The notes beneath the pieces are model-generated. The model worked only from the letters and a program-made list of their open reading frames with translations. It had not been told where the DNA came from and did no database searches. A stretch of 64,000 nt of DNA, from NCBI RefSeq assembly GCF_040869045.1, contig NC_090319.1, positions 66,002,779-66,066,778 of the forward strand, read 5' to 3'. Source of the stretch: Eurosta solidaginis. Its lineage: Eukaryota; Arthropoda; Insecta; Diptera; Tephritidae. Both the position numbers and the translations under genes were made by a program. This document shows, one piece after another, positions 45,947-56,020 of this stretch (position 1 is the first letter of the stretch; the number at the start of each line of letters is the position of its first letter).

Positions 45947-47215
45947 ACATGATTTTTGATTTCGATGAAATTTTAATATGTTGTTCTTTGGGCAAAATAA
46001 TGAAACACGTGTTTTTTTTTTTTGCCTCAAAAAATTTTTTTTTCGCTTTTATCGGCAATTGAATTCGATAAAATGCAATTGATATTTTATTCCCCTATTT
46101 TTTCAACTGTCAATAACTTTGTCAAAAATTTACCGATTCTCATGATTTTTTCTTTGAAATTTGCGTTATTATTTTACATTTATATAAATTTATAAACAAT
46201 ATCATATAGTTAAAAAAAAATGTTGAGTATTTAGTAAAAATTTATGACTTTTTTTTCTGTTTAAACTTTTTCTATATTGAGTGAACGGTTCATATTTAAA
46301 CTTGGTCAAATGCCTATTATCCAAAACTCGTTGTTTTCGAAATATCAATTTTTGAATATTAAACATTCCCCTCCCCCCATTTATTGATGCAATGCATTAC
46401 AGGATACAATAACTTTGTCAAAAATTAAAAATTGCATATAGTTAAAAAAAAATATTTTTTAGTATTTAGTAAAAATTTATGACTTTTTTCAAAACTTAAT
46501 ATTTCAAATAACGGTTATTGTTTTTTGTTTAAACTTTTTCTATATCGAGTGAGCAGTTTATATTTCAGCTTGGGCAAATATCCATAAGCCAAAACTCGTT
46601 GTTTTGGAAATATGAATTTTTGATTATTAAACTTTTTTTCGCCATATGTTGATGCAATACATATCAGCATACAAGGCGATCAATGTCAAATGCTAAAAAT
46701 TAATTAAAATATCATATTTATTATTGAAAACATTCACTTGTTGTTATTTTTCAAAATTAGAGTGATTTTGTAACAGGGAATGGCTCTTGTGACGGTATTT
46801 TGTCATATTCTGAAAAATAATAACAAATGAATGTTTTCAATAATAAATGTGATATTTTAGTTAATTGTAAGCATTATGAGTTCACTCAATATAGAAAAAG
46901 TTTAAACAAAAAAAGTAATCTTTTTTGAGAAATTATTTTTTGAAAAGTCATAGATTTTTACTAAATACTAAAAAAAAATTTTTAACTATATGCTATTGTT
47001 TATAAATTTATAGAAAAGTAAAAGTCGTAACGGACATTTCAACAGTTGACAGTTGAAAAAATAGGTGAATAAAATATCAATTGAATTTTATCGAATTCAA
47101 TTGCCGATAAATCCGAAAAAACATTTTTCGATGCAAAAAAAAACACTTGTTTCATTATTTTGACCAAAGAACAACAAACTAAAATTTCATCGAAATCAAA
47201 AATCAAAAATCATGT
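45947..47215. mobile_element. Large foldback element, about 600-bp arms
   Basis: ACATGATTTTTGATTTCGATG at the left end is inverted at 47195-47215. Internal pairs such as ATTGAATTCGATAAAATGCA and TATTATTGAAAACATTCA also mirror, converging on a short loop near 46780. No ORF. The 70-codon frames inside are AT-rich chance frames. Confidence 0.8.
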
Positions 47216-47421
47216 TGCAACAAAAGTTGCAAGTTGGCTACTTTTTCATGTCAGATAGCGCCAGTGTCGCTCAATCTGCCGTCCTCCATAAAAATACGTG
47301 TAATCTACTCATAATGCATAAGATTGAGTTAAACGCATCTTTATTAAAAACTGCTTATGTGACGGGGTTTTTAGTAGATAGTTCTCCTAGTTATGTATTT
47401 AGTTGAGTGTATTCATATTAA
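47216..47421. other. Short unassigned interval
   Basis: No feature recognised; a 64-codon frame here shows no motif. Confidence 0.4.
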
Positions 47422-48262
47422 ATGTAGGAATGATGTAAACACCTTAAAGATATACTTACACAAGAATTCTGTTAAACAGCATTTCAGGCATGCAAACATA
47501 TTTATGCCATATGGCGTCGCAGAGTCAAAGTTTACTAGTTGTAGGGGTGGTAGAGCGCTCCTCCTACCACATCGAAGATAATGGGTTCAATGCCAGGGCA
47601 AAGCAACATGAAAACATCTGGAAAAAGTGTTTTCAATTAGAAACAAATGTGTTTCCGAGCGGGGTCTCCGTGAAAACTAATCTGCCTTGCATATGCTGTT
47701 CGAAGTCGGTGTAAATCATGTAGCTTCCGTCCCGTCAATTTGTAGAAAAAAAATTAAAAGTAGAACGACCCAAATAGGAAGAGCAGCTTGGCCCAAAATC
47801 TCTTCGGAGGTTAGCGCGCCTTGTGTTTATTTATTTTATGTGCCTTTTGTGATATGGCTTATCACATCAAATGATACCGACAAATTAATTATTGAGCTAA
47901 AGTGTCAAGACTAAAAAAATAAATACTTAGTCTGTTGAGCACACGAGCTGTGAACGCCTTAATTTCGTACTTTATTCAGCGTTTAACTGACTAAGGCATG
48001 ATTTTGGTTTGTGCTAGACAGAGGGTATTGCCAGATGGTGCAATATCTGTAGTTTACTAGCTGAATCGGTACTTAATGTAGTGTTAGCTATCAAATTTCA
48101 ATCTGGAACTAACTCTGTTATTTTTTGTATTTTTTTTTTAATAACAATTTTGTTTCATAAGTTTATTTTTTATACTTATATATTTGACTCTGAGTAGTTC
48201 ATTTAGTTTAGCAATTTTTTTCTTTTCAATTTTATTTACATATTTATAAATTTCTTTATGTC
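47422..48262 (+). repeat. Dispersed segment with embedded SINE, copy 2
   Basis: Collinear with 2868-3722, same SINE at the same point. Confidence 0.7.
47539..47840 (+). mobile_element. tRNA-derived SINE with internal deletion
   Basis: B box GGTTCAATGCC at 47584-47594. Lacks about 70 bases in the body compared with 2986-3342 (GAGCGGG joins TCTCCGTGAAAAC). Confidence 0.65.
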
Positions 48263-48299
48263 TTCGTTTCGTTTTAGTTTTTAATTGGCTTTTTTAGTT

Positions 48300-49130
48300 T
48301 AAGTTTTTCTGTTTTTAAACGGTTTTATATTTAGCTTGACTTGACGGGCTGGCTGGTGTTTGGCACGAATTTTGAAACTTGAAACATAGACGATGACAAT
48401 GCAATAATGAGAAAAAAACTCCAATAGGTGGCGCATGGATCGAAATATTTCTAAAAATCGCATTTGTGGTCCGATTTGGCTCATATTTTGAACACATGAT
48501 ACATACATGAATAGAAAGCTACCTATGAAAAAATATCCGCTAGGTGGCGCAAGGATCGAGATATTCAAAAAAATCGTCTTTGTGGTCCGATTTGGCTCAT
48601 ATTTGGAACACATAATACTTACAAGAATAGAAATTGACCTATGAAAAAATCGCCGCTAGGTGGCGCAAGGATCGATGTATTCACAAAAATCGTATTTGTG
48701 GTCCGATTTGGCTCATATTTGGAACACTTAAACATACAAGAATAGAAGCTAGGTGGCACAAGGATCGAGATATTCACAAAAGTCGTGAGTGTGGTCCGAT
48801 TTGACTCATATTTGGAGCACATAATACATACAAGAATAGAAAGCGACCTATGAAAAAAATTGCCGCTAGGTGGCGCAAAGATCGAGATATTCACAAAAAT
48901 CGTATTTGTGGTCCGATTTGGCTCATATTTAGAACACATAATACATACAAGAATAGAAAGCGACCTATAAAAAAGATTTCCGCTGGGTGGCGCAAGGATC
49001 GAGATATTCACAAAAATCGTATTTATGTTCCGATTTGGTCCATATTTGGGACACATAATACATACATGAATAGAAGGCGACCTATGATGTCCGGTTTGGC
49101 TCATATTTGGAACAAATATTACATACAGTC
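48300..49130. repeat. 116/117-bp tandem array, about 6 units
   Basis: CCGATTTGGCTCATATTT recurs at 48471, 48587, 48703, 48796, 48913, 49030 and 49091 (steps 116, 116, 93, 117, 117, 61). Units share GGTGGCGCAAGGATCGAGATATTCAC. Open frames on both strands follow the repeat. Confidence 0.92.
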
Positions 49131-49149
49131 CGGTAGAAATGACATCAAA

Positions 49150-49357
49150 ATATATTAGAGTTGGAGGAGGGACAAGCATACGTGGGGCAGAGTGGAGTAA
49201 AGTCTTTAGAAGCATTATGTATTGAGGACTTTTATTGTAACAAATTCTCAGGAAAAAGTCCTTGTAATAATGAGTCACTAAATGGACTAAATAGAATGAG
49301 AATTAATAGGCAATTAAATAAAAGCGTTGGACGCGTCAAATTTCTATTGACCAACTG
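49150..49357 (+). pseudogene. PIF1-like helicase C-terminal fragment of a Helitron
   Basis: The frame reads LEEGQAYVGQSGVKSLEALCIEDF, then CNKFSGKSPCNNESLNGLNRMR. It matches the end of Helitron/PIF1 helicases, where QAYVALSRVKSLEGL is the usual motif VI. Here the key Ser-Arg is Gly-containing (SGVKS), so it would be inactive. Only about 65 residues survive. A Helitron 3' terminus follows 100 bases later. Confidence 0.7.
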
Positions 49358-49417
49358 AACCTTAATAAGGTTATGCTACGCCTCGTATTTTTGGAAATTT
49401 CACGCGCCCAATGCTTT

Positions 49418-49457
49418 CTCATCAACGCCCTAGATTGATGAGGAGTGTGATGACTAG
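49418..49457 (+). mobile_element. Helitron 3' terminus (hairpin plus CTAG)
   Basis: CTCATCAA (49418-49425) pairs perfectly with TTGATGAG (49435-49442). CTAG follows at 49454-49457 and the next base is T. Together with the helicase fragment this fits a Helitron 3' end. Confidence 0.65.
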
Positions 49458-49544
49458 TACCTAGGACCTACCTACTTATTTTCTAGCTTTTAGTATTGTT
49501 ATTACTTCTTGTAAGTATTGTTTTCAATAAAACCGTTTAACTTA

Positions 49545-50330
49545 AAAACAATTTTTTTATTACTTTATTTTTTTCGCTTAAAATTTTCTTACGATAAATT
49601 TTTTTTTTTTTGTTTTGTTCTTTCTCAATTTGCGTAACCTTTTTTATTTGTTTAGTTTTATTTTTTTTTTGCATTTTTTGTTGTATTATTTTTTAACTTT
49701 TTTATTTCATTATTTTGCAGTTTTTGACAGTTATTTCTTATTACATTATTTTTTTCGCAAATGTGATTTTTTTGGATTAAGATATATTTGTCTTAATTTT
49801 TTATTTCATAGTTTATTACTTTTCATTTATATTTTTGTTTTGTTTTCATACACTTATTTCTTTGTATTCTTGGATTTTTGTAAGTTGGTGCCAAAACTTT
49901 TCAATACAAAGTTGATTTATTGTTTAAATTTTTTTATTAATATTTAATTTAAATTGCAGGGTTTTTTTAATAAGTTTTTAAAAATTTATTGTGTTTATTT
50001 TAAATTCTTTTTTTTTAGTTTAATTTTTATATTGTTTTATTTTTTTAATTAAAAAAGTTTAATCGTGATTTAGTTTTTTTTTTTCATTTTTATATTTTTT
50101 ACTTTTTAATTTTTATAATTTTTTTTTGTATTTTTTACAACTTTTTATTTTTTTATTCATTTATTTTTTATTAACTGTCTATAAATTTTTACTTTTTTTA
50201 TTTATTTATTTTTTATTTTGTGCTCCTTTTTAGTTTTTACGTTATTTTTTAACATTTCCTTGTTTACTTTTTACTGTATATTTAATTTTTTCTTCATCCT
50301 CACTTTAGTTATCAAGTAATTTGGCCAAGC
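49545..50330 (+). repeat. T-rich, strand-asymmetric block
   Basis: Nearly 800 bases dominated by T runs with TTTTATTT phrases on the plus strand and few A runs. The 110-codon frame here is all Phe/Leu/Tyr and is not a gene. Confidence 0.7.
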
Positions 50331-50370
50331 AAACCTCTCTCTAAGGTATTTTCAAATTATTGTTTTTCCT

Positions 50371-50876
50371 ATCGCGGGATCGAATCGAGCTCAAGGTCTA
50401 ACAATAATTATTTTGTCATTATTATTGTTATGATAAATTTTTTCTTAATTGAAAAAATTATTAAATTAGAATAGAAGAAAGAAAAAATTTTGACAACTGC
50501 CAAAGCTCGTTTCGGGAACTGCTAAATTCCTTCATCGGCAACGTTTAGGCGCCGCTGCTATATCCATTCAGCCATCACAGTGGTTTTTTGTTTGTCTTCA
50601 TTAATCCTACTTCTATTCTGGTTCTTGCCAATTGATATTCACAACACTGCGACATCTGTTGCAGAATTAATGTGAAAATTGTACTTGTTTAATGGCAATG
50701 CTGCCACAGTGTCACATTTTATTGACACTTTTTCCCCGTGCTCTGGGATGCATTAACAATTTTTTCTTTCTTCTATTCTAATTTAATAATTTTTTCAATT
50801 AAGAAAAAATGTATCATAACAATAATAATGATAAAATAATTATTGTTAGGCCTTAAGCTCGATTCGAACACGCGAT
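50371..50876. mobile_element. Foldback element with about 120-bp arms and tRNA B-box-like ends
   Basis: Arms at 50371-50490 and about 50757-50876 are inverted copies (ATCGCG ends, GAGCTCGATTCGA-type motif, AACAATAATTATTTT core). The motif GATTCGATCCC/GATTCGAACAC near each end resembles a pol III B box. The about 265-bp interior is non-coding. Confidence 0.65.
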
Positions 50877-51019
50877 CTTACAAATCAGTAGGCCGGTATA
50901 ACAACAAAAATTATTATTTTTCCTTTGCGGGTTTTCACCGTATTTGTATAAAAATTTGGTACGAGAGCAACGCTGGTAAAATTTTAGAGAGTAAAATTTT
51001 CTTAATCATTTTAAGACCC
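50877..51019. other. Short interval before segment B2
   Basis: Nothing recognised. Confidence 0.4.
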
Positions 51020-51093
51020 GGATCATCTCTAAAACGGCATTCTACTGGAACCATCCAAGAAGTGGTAAAAAAAAACATTGGCGGCAGAGCTAT

Positions 51094-52612
51094 GGGTATC
51101 AAATGAAAGGTGTTAATGAGTATTTTTAAAGGGAGTGGGCCATAGTTCTATGGGTCGACGCCTTTTCGAGATATCGCCATAAAGGTGGACCAGAGGTGAC
51201 TCTAGAATTTGTTTGTACGATATGGGTATAAAAATAAAGGTATTAATGAGGGGTTTAAAATACCCTCAGTTGTATATTTGAAGACCTTTTCGAGATATCG
51301 ACCAAAATGTGTCGGGTACCGCTAATTTATTTATGTATGCAATACTACGAACAGTATTCCTGCCAAGATTGCAAGGGCTTTTGATTTCGCCCTGCAAAAC
51401 TTTTTCATTTTCTTCTACTTAATATGGTAGGTGTCACACCCATTTTACAGAGTTTTTCCTACAGTTATATCTTGCGTCAACAAACCAATCCAATTACCAT
51501 GTTTCATCTCTTTTTACATATTTGGTATAGAATTATGGCATTTTTTTCATTTTTCGTAATTTTCGATATCGAAAAAGTGGGCGTGGTCATAGTCGGATTT
51601 CGCCCATTTTTAATACCAAGATAAAGTGAGTTCAGATAAATACGAGAACTAAGTTTAGTAAAGATATATTGATTTTTGTTGAAGTTATCGTGTTATGGGC
51701 CGATCGGAAGGACAGACGGTCGACTGTGTATAAAAACTGAGCGTGCCTTCAACTTATTTCGCCCATTTTCACAGTAAACAGTCATCGTCATAGAATCTAT
51801 GCCCCTACCAAATTTCACAAGGATTGGTTAAGTTTTGTTCGACTTATGGCCTTAAAAGTATTCTAGACGAATTAAATGAAAAAGGGCGGAGCCACTTTCA
51901 TTTTGAAATTTTCTTTCATTTTTGTTTTTTGTTGCACCATATCATTACTGGAGTTGAATGTTGACATAATTTACTTATATACTGTAAAGATATTAAATTT
52001 TTTGTTATAATTTGACTTAAAAAATTTTTTTTAAAAGGTGGGCGTGTTCGTCATTCGATTTTGCTAATTTTTATTTAGCACACATATAGGAATGAGGTAA
52101 CGTTCTTGCCAAATTTCATCATGATATCTTCAACGCCTGCCAAATTACGGCTTCCAAAACTTTCAAATTACCTCCTTTCAAAAGTGGGCGGTGCTACGCC
52201 AATTGTCAATTTTATTAGTTTTCTATTCTACTTCGTAACGTCAACCCACCTACCAAGTTTCATCGCTTTATCCGTCTTTGGTAATGAATTATCGCACTTT
52301 TTGGTTTTTTCGAAATTTTCGATATCGAAAAAGTGGGCGTCGTTATAGTCCGATTTCGTTCATTTTAGACAGCGATCTGAGATGAGTGCCCAGGCACCTA
52401 CATACCAAATTTCATCAAGACACCTCAAAATTTACTCAAGTTATCGTGTTTACGGCGGACGGACGGACATGGCTAAATAAATTTCTTTTTCCGCCCAGAT
52501 CATTTTGATATAGAGAAGTCTATATCTATCTCGATTAGTTTATGCCGTTACGGATTATCGTTATGCGAACGAGGTTAATATACTCTGTAAGCTCTGCTCA
52601 GTTGAGTATAAA
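51094..52612 (+). mobile_element. DINE-1-like element, 5'-truncated, in B2
   Basis: Begins inside a 130-bp monomer (TATGGGTATCAAATGAAAGG), carries about 1.5 monomers, then the family body and the GCTCAGTTGAGTATA end. The left terminus with hairpin is missing, as is the adjacent B-segment sequence seen at 7251-7424. Confidence 0.7.
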
Positions 52613-53146
52613 AATATCGAGGGTTGGGCTAGCTGTCATTAAATACGTTTTCGTTTTTTGATTGTGCATATGGCTTGGGCTAGCTTAAGTTTAAGCTGCT
52701 TTTTAAAAAAACAAGTGTAATAAATTTAATTAATCCGTGTTAAATTAGCATTTTATATTGTGCAATTTAGTACGGTCTCGTTTTTTGATTGGGCTGAAAA
52801 GCTTGGGCTAGCTTAAGAGACCTTCAATATACAAATTTGAAACCATGGGAACAACTCATTTCACAAAATTTTACATGGATAATAAGCGAAAACTTTACCT
52901 TCTAGATTTCAAGAATTTGACAATAAAAATACTTCTAAATTTAAGTTAAAGCTACAAAAACTAAATCTTATTATTTAAATCACTCTGCCCGTTATAGCCA
53001 TGAAATTTTTGAGTGAAATACCGTTGAAAAAATTTAACCCTTTTATGGATAAGCCCCTATATTCATAAAAAATATAACAGGCTTAAAGAGCATTTACAAC
53101 AGTGACAAGAGATGACGGAAAATCGTTCCAATATACAGCATTTTAA
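52613..53146. repeat. B2 sequence with right half of the short foldback
   Basis: Matches 7425-7884. Only the right arm of the foldback at 7301-7633 remains (about 52712-52824). About 49 extra bases lie just before PB-1 between two GCATTT copies. Confidence 0.7.
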
Positions 53147-53654
53147 CCCTTAGACTAACGTTGTGGTCTGGCAGACCATTTTCAAAAATTTTAATAAAAA
53201 TTTTTGGGTTCCCCAACATTTTTCGACAAACTGTCTTATGACTTTAAAAAGTACCATAAGGAGTTTCTATTCCAGTATAGGACAATATCGTTTGTCTCAT
53301 TTTTTGTATAAAAAACATCGTTTTGTGTTATATATGGGTTTTCCAGGTTGTGGTCTGTCAGACCACAGCGCAGAAACTGTACCTACCTTATAAATATTGC
53401 TTATAAATGACACAACAAGCTGAATGCAAAATCAAATTAGTTATTTCCTTTCAGACAAATAGTAAGTTTTGCATAAAAAAATTTGAGCGCTCGAAAATGA
53501 ACTTTACGACTGAATTCTATAATTCAATCTCATCTCAAGTCTCTAAATTTGAGATTTTCTTTTAGAGAAAATTTTTGTGACTTGGGATGATTTCGGTATT
53601 CAGTAAACGAAAGTCATGTATGCAGTATGTTGCATTTTGTCCACATAACGTTGT

Positions 53655-53740
53655 GTGGTATTGTGGCTGAGCTTGCGAAGACGCCGCTCACAATTTTGTA
53701 TAGAAAATCCCAAAGTGTGTAGGTTCGAATCTCAGCGGCG
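53655..53740 (+). other. tRNA-like sequence with A and B boxes inside PB-1
   Basis: TGGCTGAGCTTG (about 53664) fits an A box and GGTTCGAATCT (53722-53732) a B box, with spacing of about 57 bases. The T stem does not pair well and no acceptor stem forms, so it is a pseudo-tRNA or SINE head, not a tRNA gene. It lies upstream of the transposase ATG. Confidence 0.4.
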
Positions 53741-53961
53741 CCACATATGATTTCGATTCGATGTTCTTTTTTAAGTATTTTCTGTTTTAAAATTTTTTCT
53801 ATGCTTATTTTAATTTGAGGAATAAAACAACATATTTAAAGCGTTTTTCGCAAATATTTTTCATACTTTTTCTGAAATTTTCATGTTTGTGATCTGCCCC
53901 GGCCAAGCTCATAAATTAGTGATTGCTTTTGTGAGGTTGGAGACGCGAGACAGCTTATAGA

Positions 53962-55645
53962 ATGGCAAATTGTCTCAAAAGTGATTTTCACTTCAAATAT
54001 TCTCTAATAGTGACTAGAGACGGTTTACTGAATTCAGCCGTTAGTGAAAAGAAAAAGGATAAAATGTTAAAAGAATGTCGCCGTAATACCCGATACAGCA
54101 ATCTTACTGACAGCGCACAAGAGGAATATAACGCCAGAATAGTATCTCTATTTGCTTTGCGTGAAGAAGATAGCGAAGAAGAACCATTGGGAGGAGGTGA
54201 AGAACTTGACCCTGATTTTGTGCCTATTGGTATGGCTTCATATGCTTCAGATATTGAAGAAAATGCCATAATCGAGGATTGTGTTGAAAAAAGTAATGAC
54301 GACGATGAAGAGGAAGATGTAATTTCACCACCGGGAACAGCGATGGCGAGTGCAACGAGTGGTCATTATTTTCTTGTAAAAGATGGGAAGGTTTGGGGCA
54401 CTACTCCACCCGCCAGGACGGGTTGTAAAACAGCACATAACTGTCTAGTAGTTGCTATACCAGGGCCATCAATATCCATCTTTTCCAACCCTATTTCGAT
54501 TTTCAATCAATTTATAACTCGTGAAATTGTTGATATAGTTGTTCGGGAAACGAATCGAAAGGCTAAAGCAGTTATTGAGAAGTGGAATTCAGCTAATCCG
54601 AACAAGACTCAAAATTGGGAACCATTTTCTGAAGTGGAATGTTATGCTTTCAATAGTTTGGTATTGTTTTGCGGCACTTTCATGCTACGTCACAGCCGCT
54701 TAAAGCGCTTTGGGCACCATATAATCATCAAATTTACAAAGCAACTACATATGTCATTTAATCGTTTTCAAGATATTTTACGGTTCATTCGATTTGACAA
54801 TGCAAATATGAGGACTATACGACTATAAGCTAGTAAAACTGCTCCAATAGATCATACGTGGATTATGTTACATGCTAACTTAGAGCGTGCTTGTGTCCCA
54901 AATGCGCAGATAACGGTTGATCAGCAGCTGTTGCTTATCGTGGAAAAACCAAGTTCACACAGTATATTCCATTGAAGCCTGCAAAGTATGGAATCAAAGT
55001 TTAGTGGGCTTGTGACGCAACATTCAATTATCCATTGAAAGGGACAAATTTATACTGGTCAACTAAGCGATGTACTTAGGAAAATATGTAAATCAAGGTC
55101 AACGGGTTTTGATGGATTTAGTTGAAAAATATTTCCGCACGGGACGAATAATATACGCTGACAACTTTTTTCACATCACTAGAACTAGCTAGCGATCTTA
55201 TGTCGAAAAACTTGGCTTTCGTTGGAACTTTTCGTAAGAATAAAAGATTCATTCCACAAGAATTGCTTGCATCTTCTACTCGTATATTGAACAGCATCAT
55301 CTTTTGTTTCTACGAAAACGACTTTTCATTATGATCGTACGTGCCAAAGAAAAACAAGTCTGCCATTCTTATTTCAACCGAACATTACATTTCCGACGTA
55401 GCTGGGGAGAATAGCAAGACCCTGCAAATATTAGATTACAAATAAGTAATAAAAATAATTTGCCTATATATGCCCCATCTGCCTCTAACCGGCCTGTTTG
55501 CCGTATGTGCTATAAGGAGGATGAAAGACACAGGAAAACGCGTTTCCATTGCATGAAATATAAATATCCGGTTTTTTATTCGCACTCAAGTAAAATGTGT
55601 TTCAAATGCATTTCTGAAAAAACACCAAGGGACTCCTCGAACTAA
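53962..55645 (+). pseudogene. piggyBac transposase pseudogene (PB-1)
   Basis: The first 288 residues are open (to 54828): an acidic N-terminal region (SEEEPLGGGEELDPDF, DDDEEED), then ITREIVDIVVRETNRKA, CYAFNSLVLFCG and MSFNRFQDILRFIRFDN, the piggyBac dimerisation/insertion and first nuclease segments. Downstream sequence is shifted and stopped several times but still shows ITVDQQL (first catalytic Asp), YADNFFH (second) and a C-terminal Cys-rich finger (CRMCYKEDERHRKTRFHC at 55460-55645). The region with the third Asp is not readable. Inactive. Confidence 0.82.
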
Positions 55646-56020
55646 GGACATATACGAATCTAATTTCATTCAGACTGGCATATTAATTAAAAACAATTAA
55701 CATTCATACATTTTTGGAACAATTCTTGACTATATTTTTTAATTAAATAAACACTGTAACACATTCGGGTTGTTCAATTACTTTTTTTGGGTAGTGACAC
55801 TTATACATTACCTTGTGGTCTGTCAGACCACAACAGCGTTAACGACAATTTCAGTTACCAGTAGTCTAAGTGTTAAATTGACATTTTCGTACAAATTTTG
55901 GGTTATAAGAGCTTTATAAACCTATTTTCTTTGTTATGACTATGGAGGGAAAAGTACGAAAGGTTTATAAAACTTTTTAAAATGCCGTATCCATTGCAAT
56001 TCCATATAATAGGAGCTTAA

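Larger units (their letters stand above)
40682..46119 (+). repeat. Tandem duplication, unit 2
   Basis: Collinear with unit 1. Contains a SINE absent from unit 1 and lacks the LINE. On its right the foldback continues past the unit limit (46120 onward). Confidence 0.92.
53147..55872 (+). mobile_element. piggyBac-type transposon PB-1
   Basis: TTAA at 53143-53146 and 55873-55876. Ends CCCTTAGACTA and TAGTCTAAGTG. The empty site is at about 7880 (GCATTTTAAATTGACATT). Broken piggyBac transposase inside. Three TGTGGTCTGNCAGACCACA-type palindromes: 53164-53178 (core), 53349-53367 and 55814-55832. Confidence 0.88.

Noticed and set aside
48299..49278. Frames of 60-219 codons on both strands
   Set aside because: They follow the 116-bp tandem unit; overlapping frames on both strands indicate a repeat artefact.
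49615..49947. 110-codon frame rich in Phe, Leu and Tyr
   Set aside because: Pure translation of a T-rich low-complexity block, no start context or conservation.
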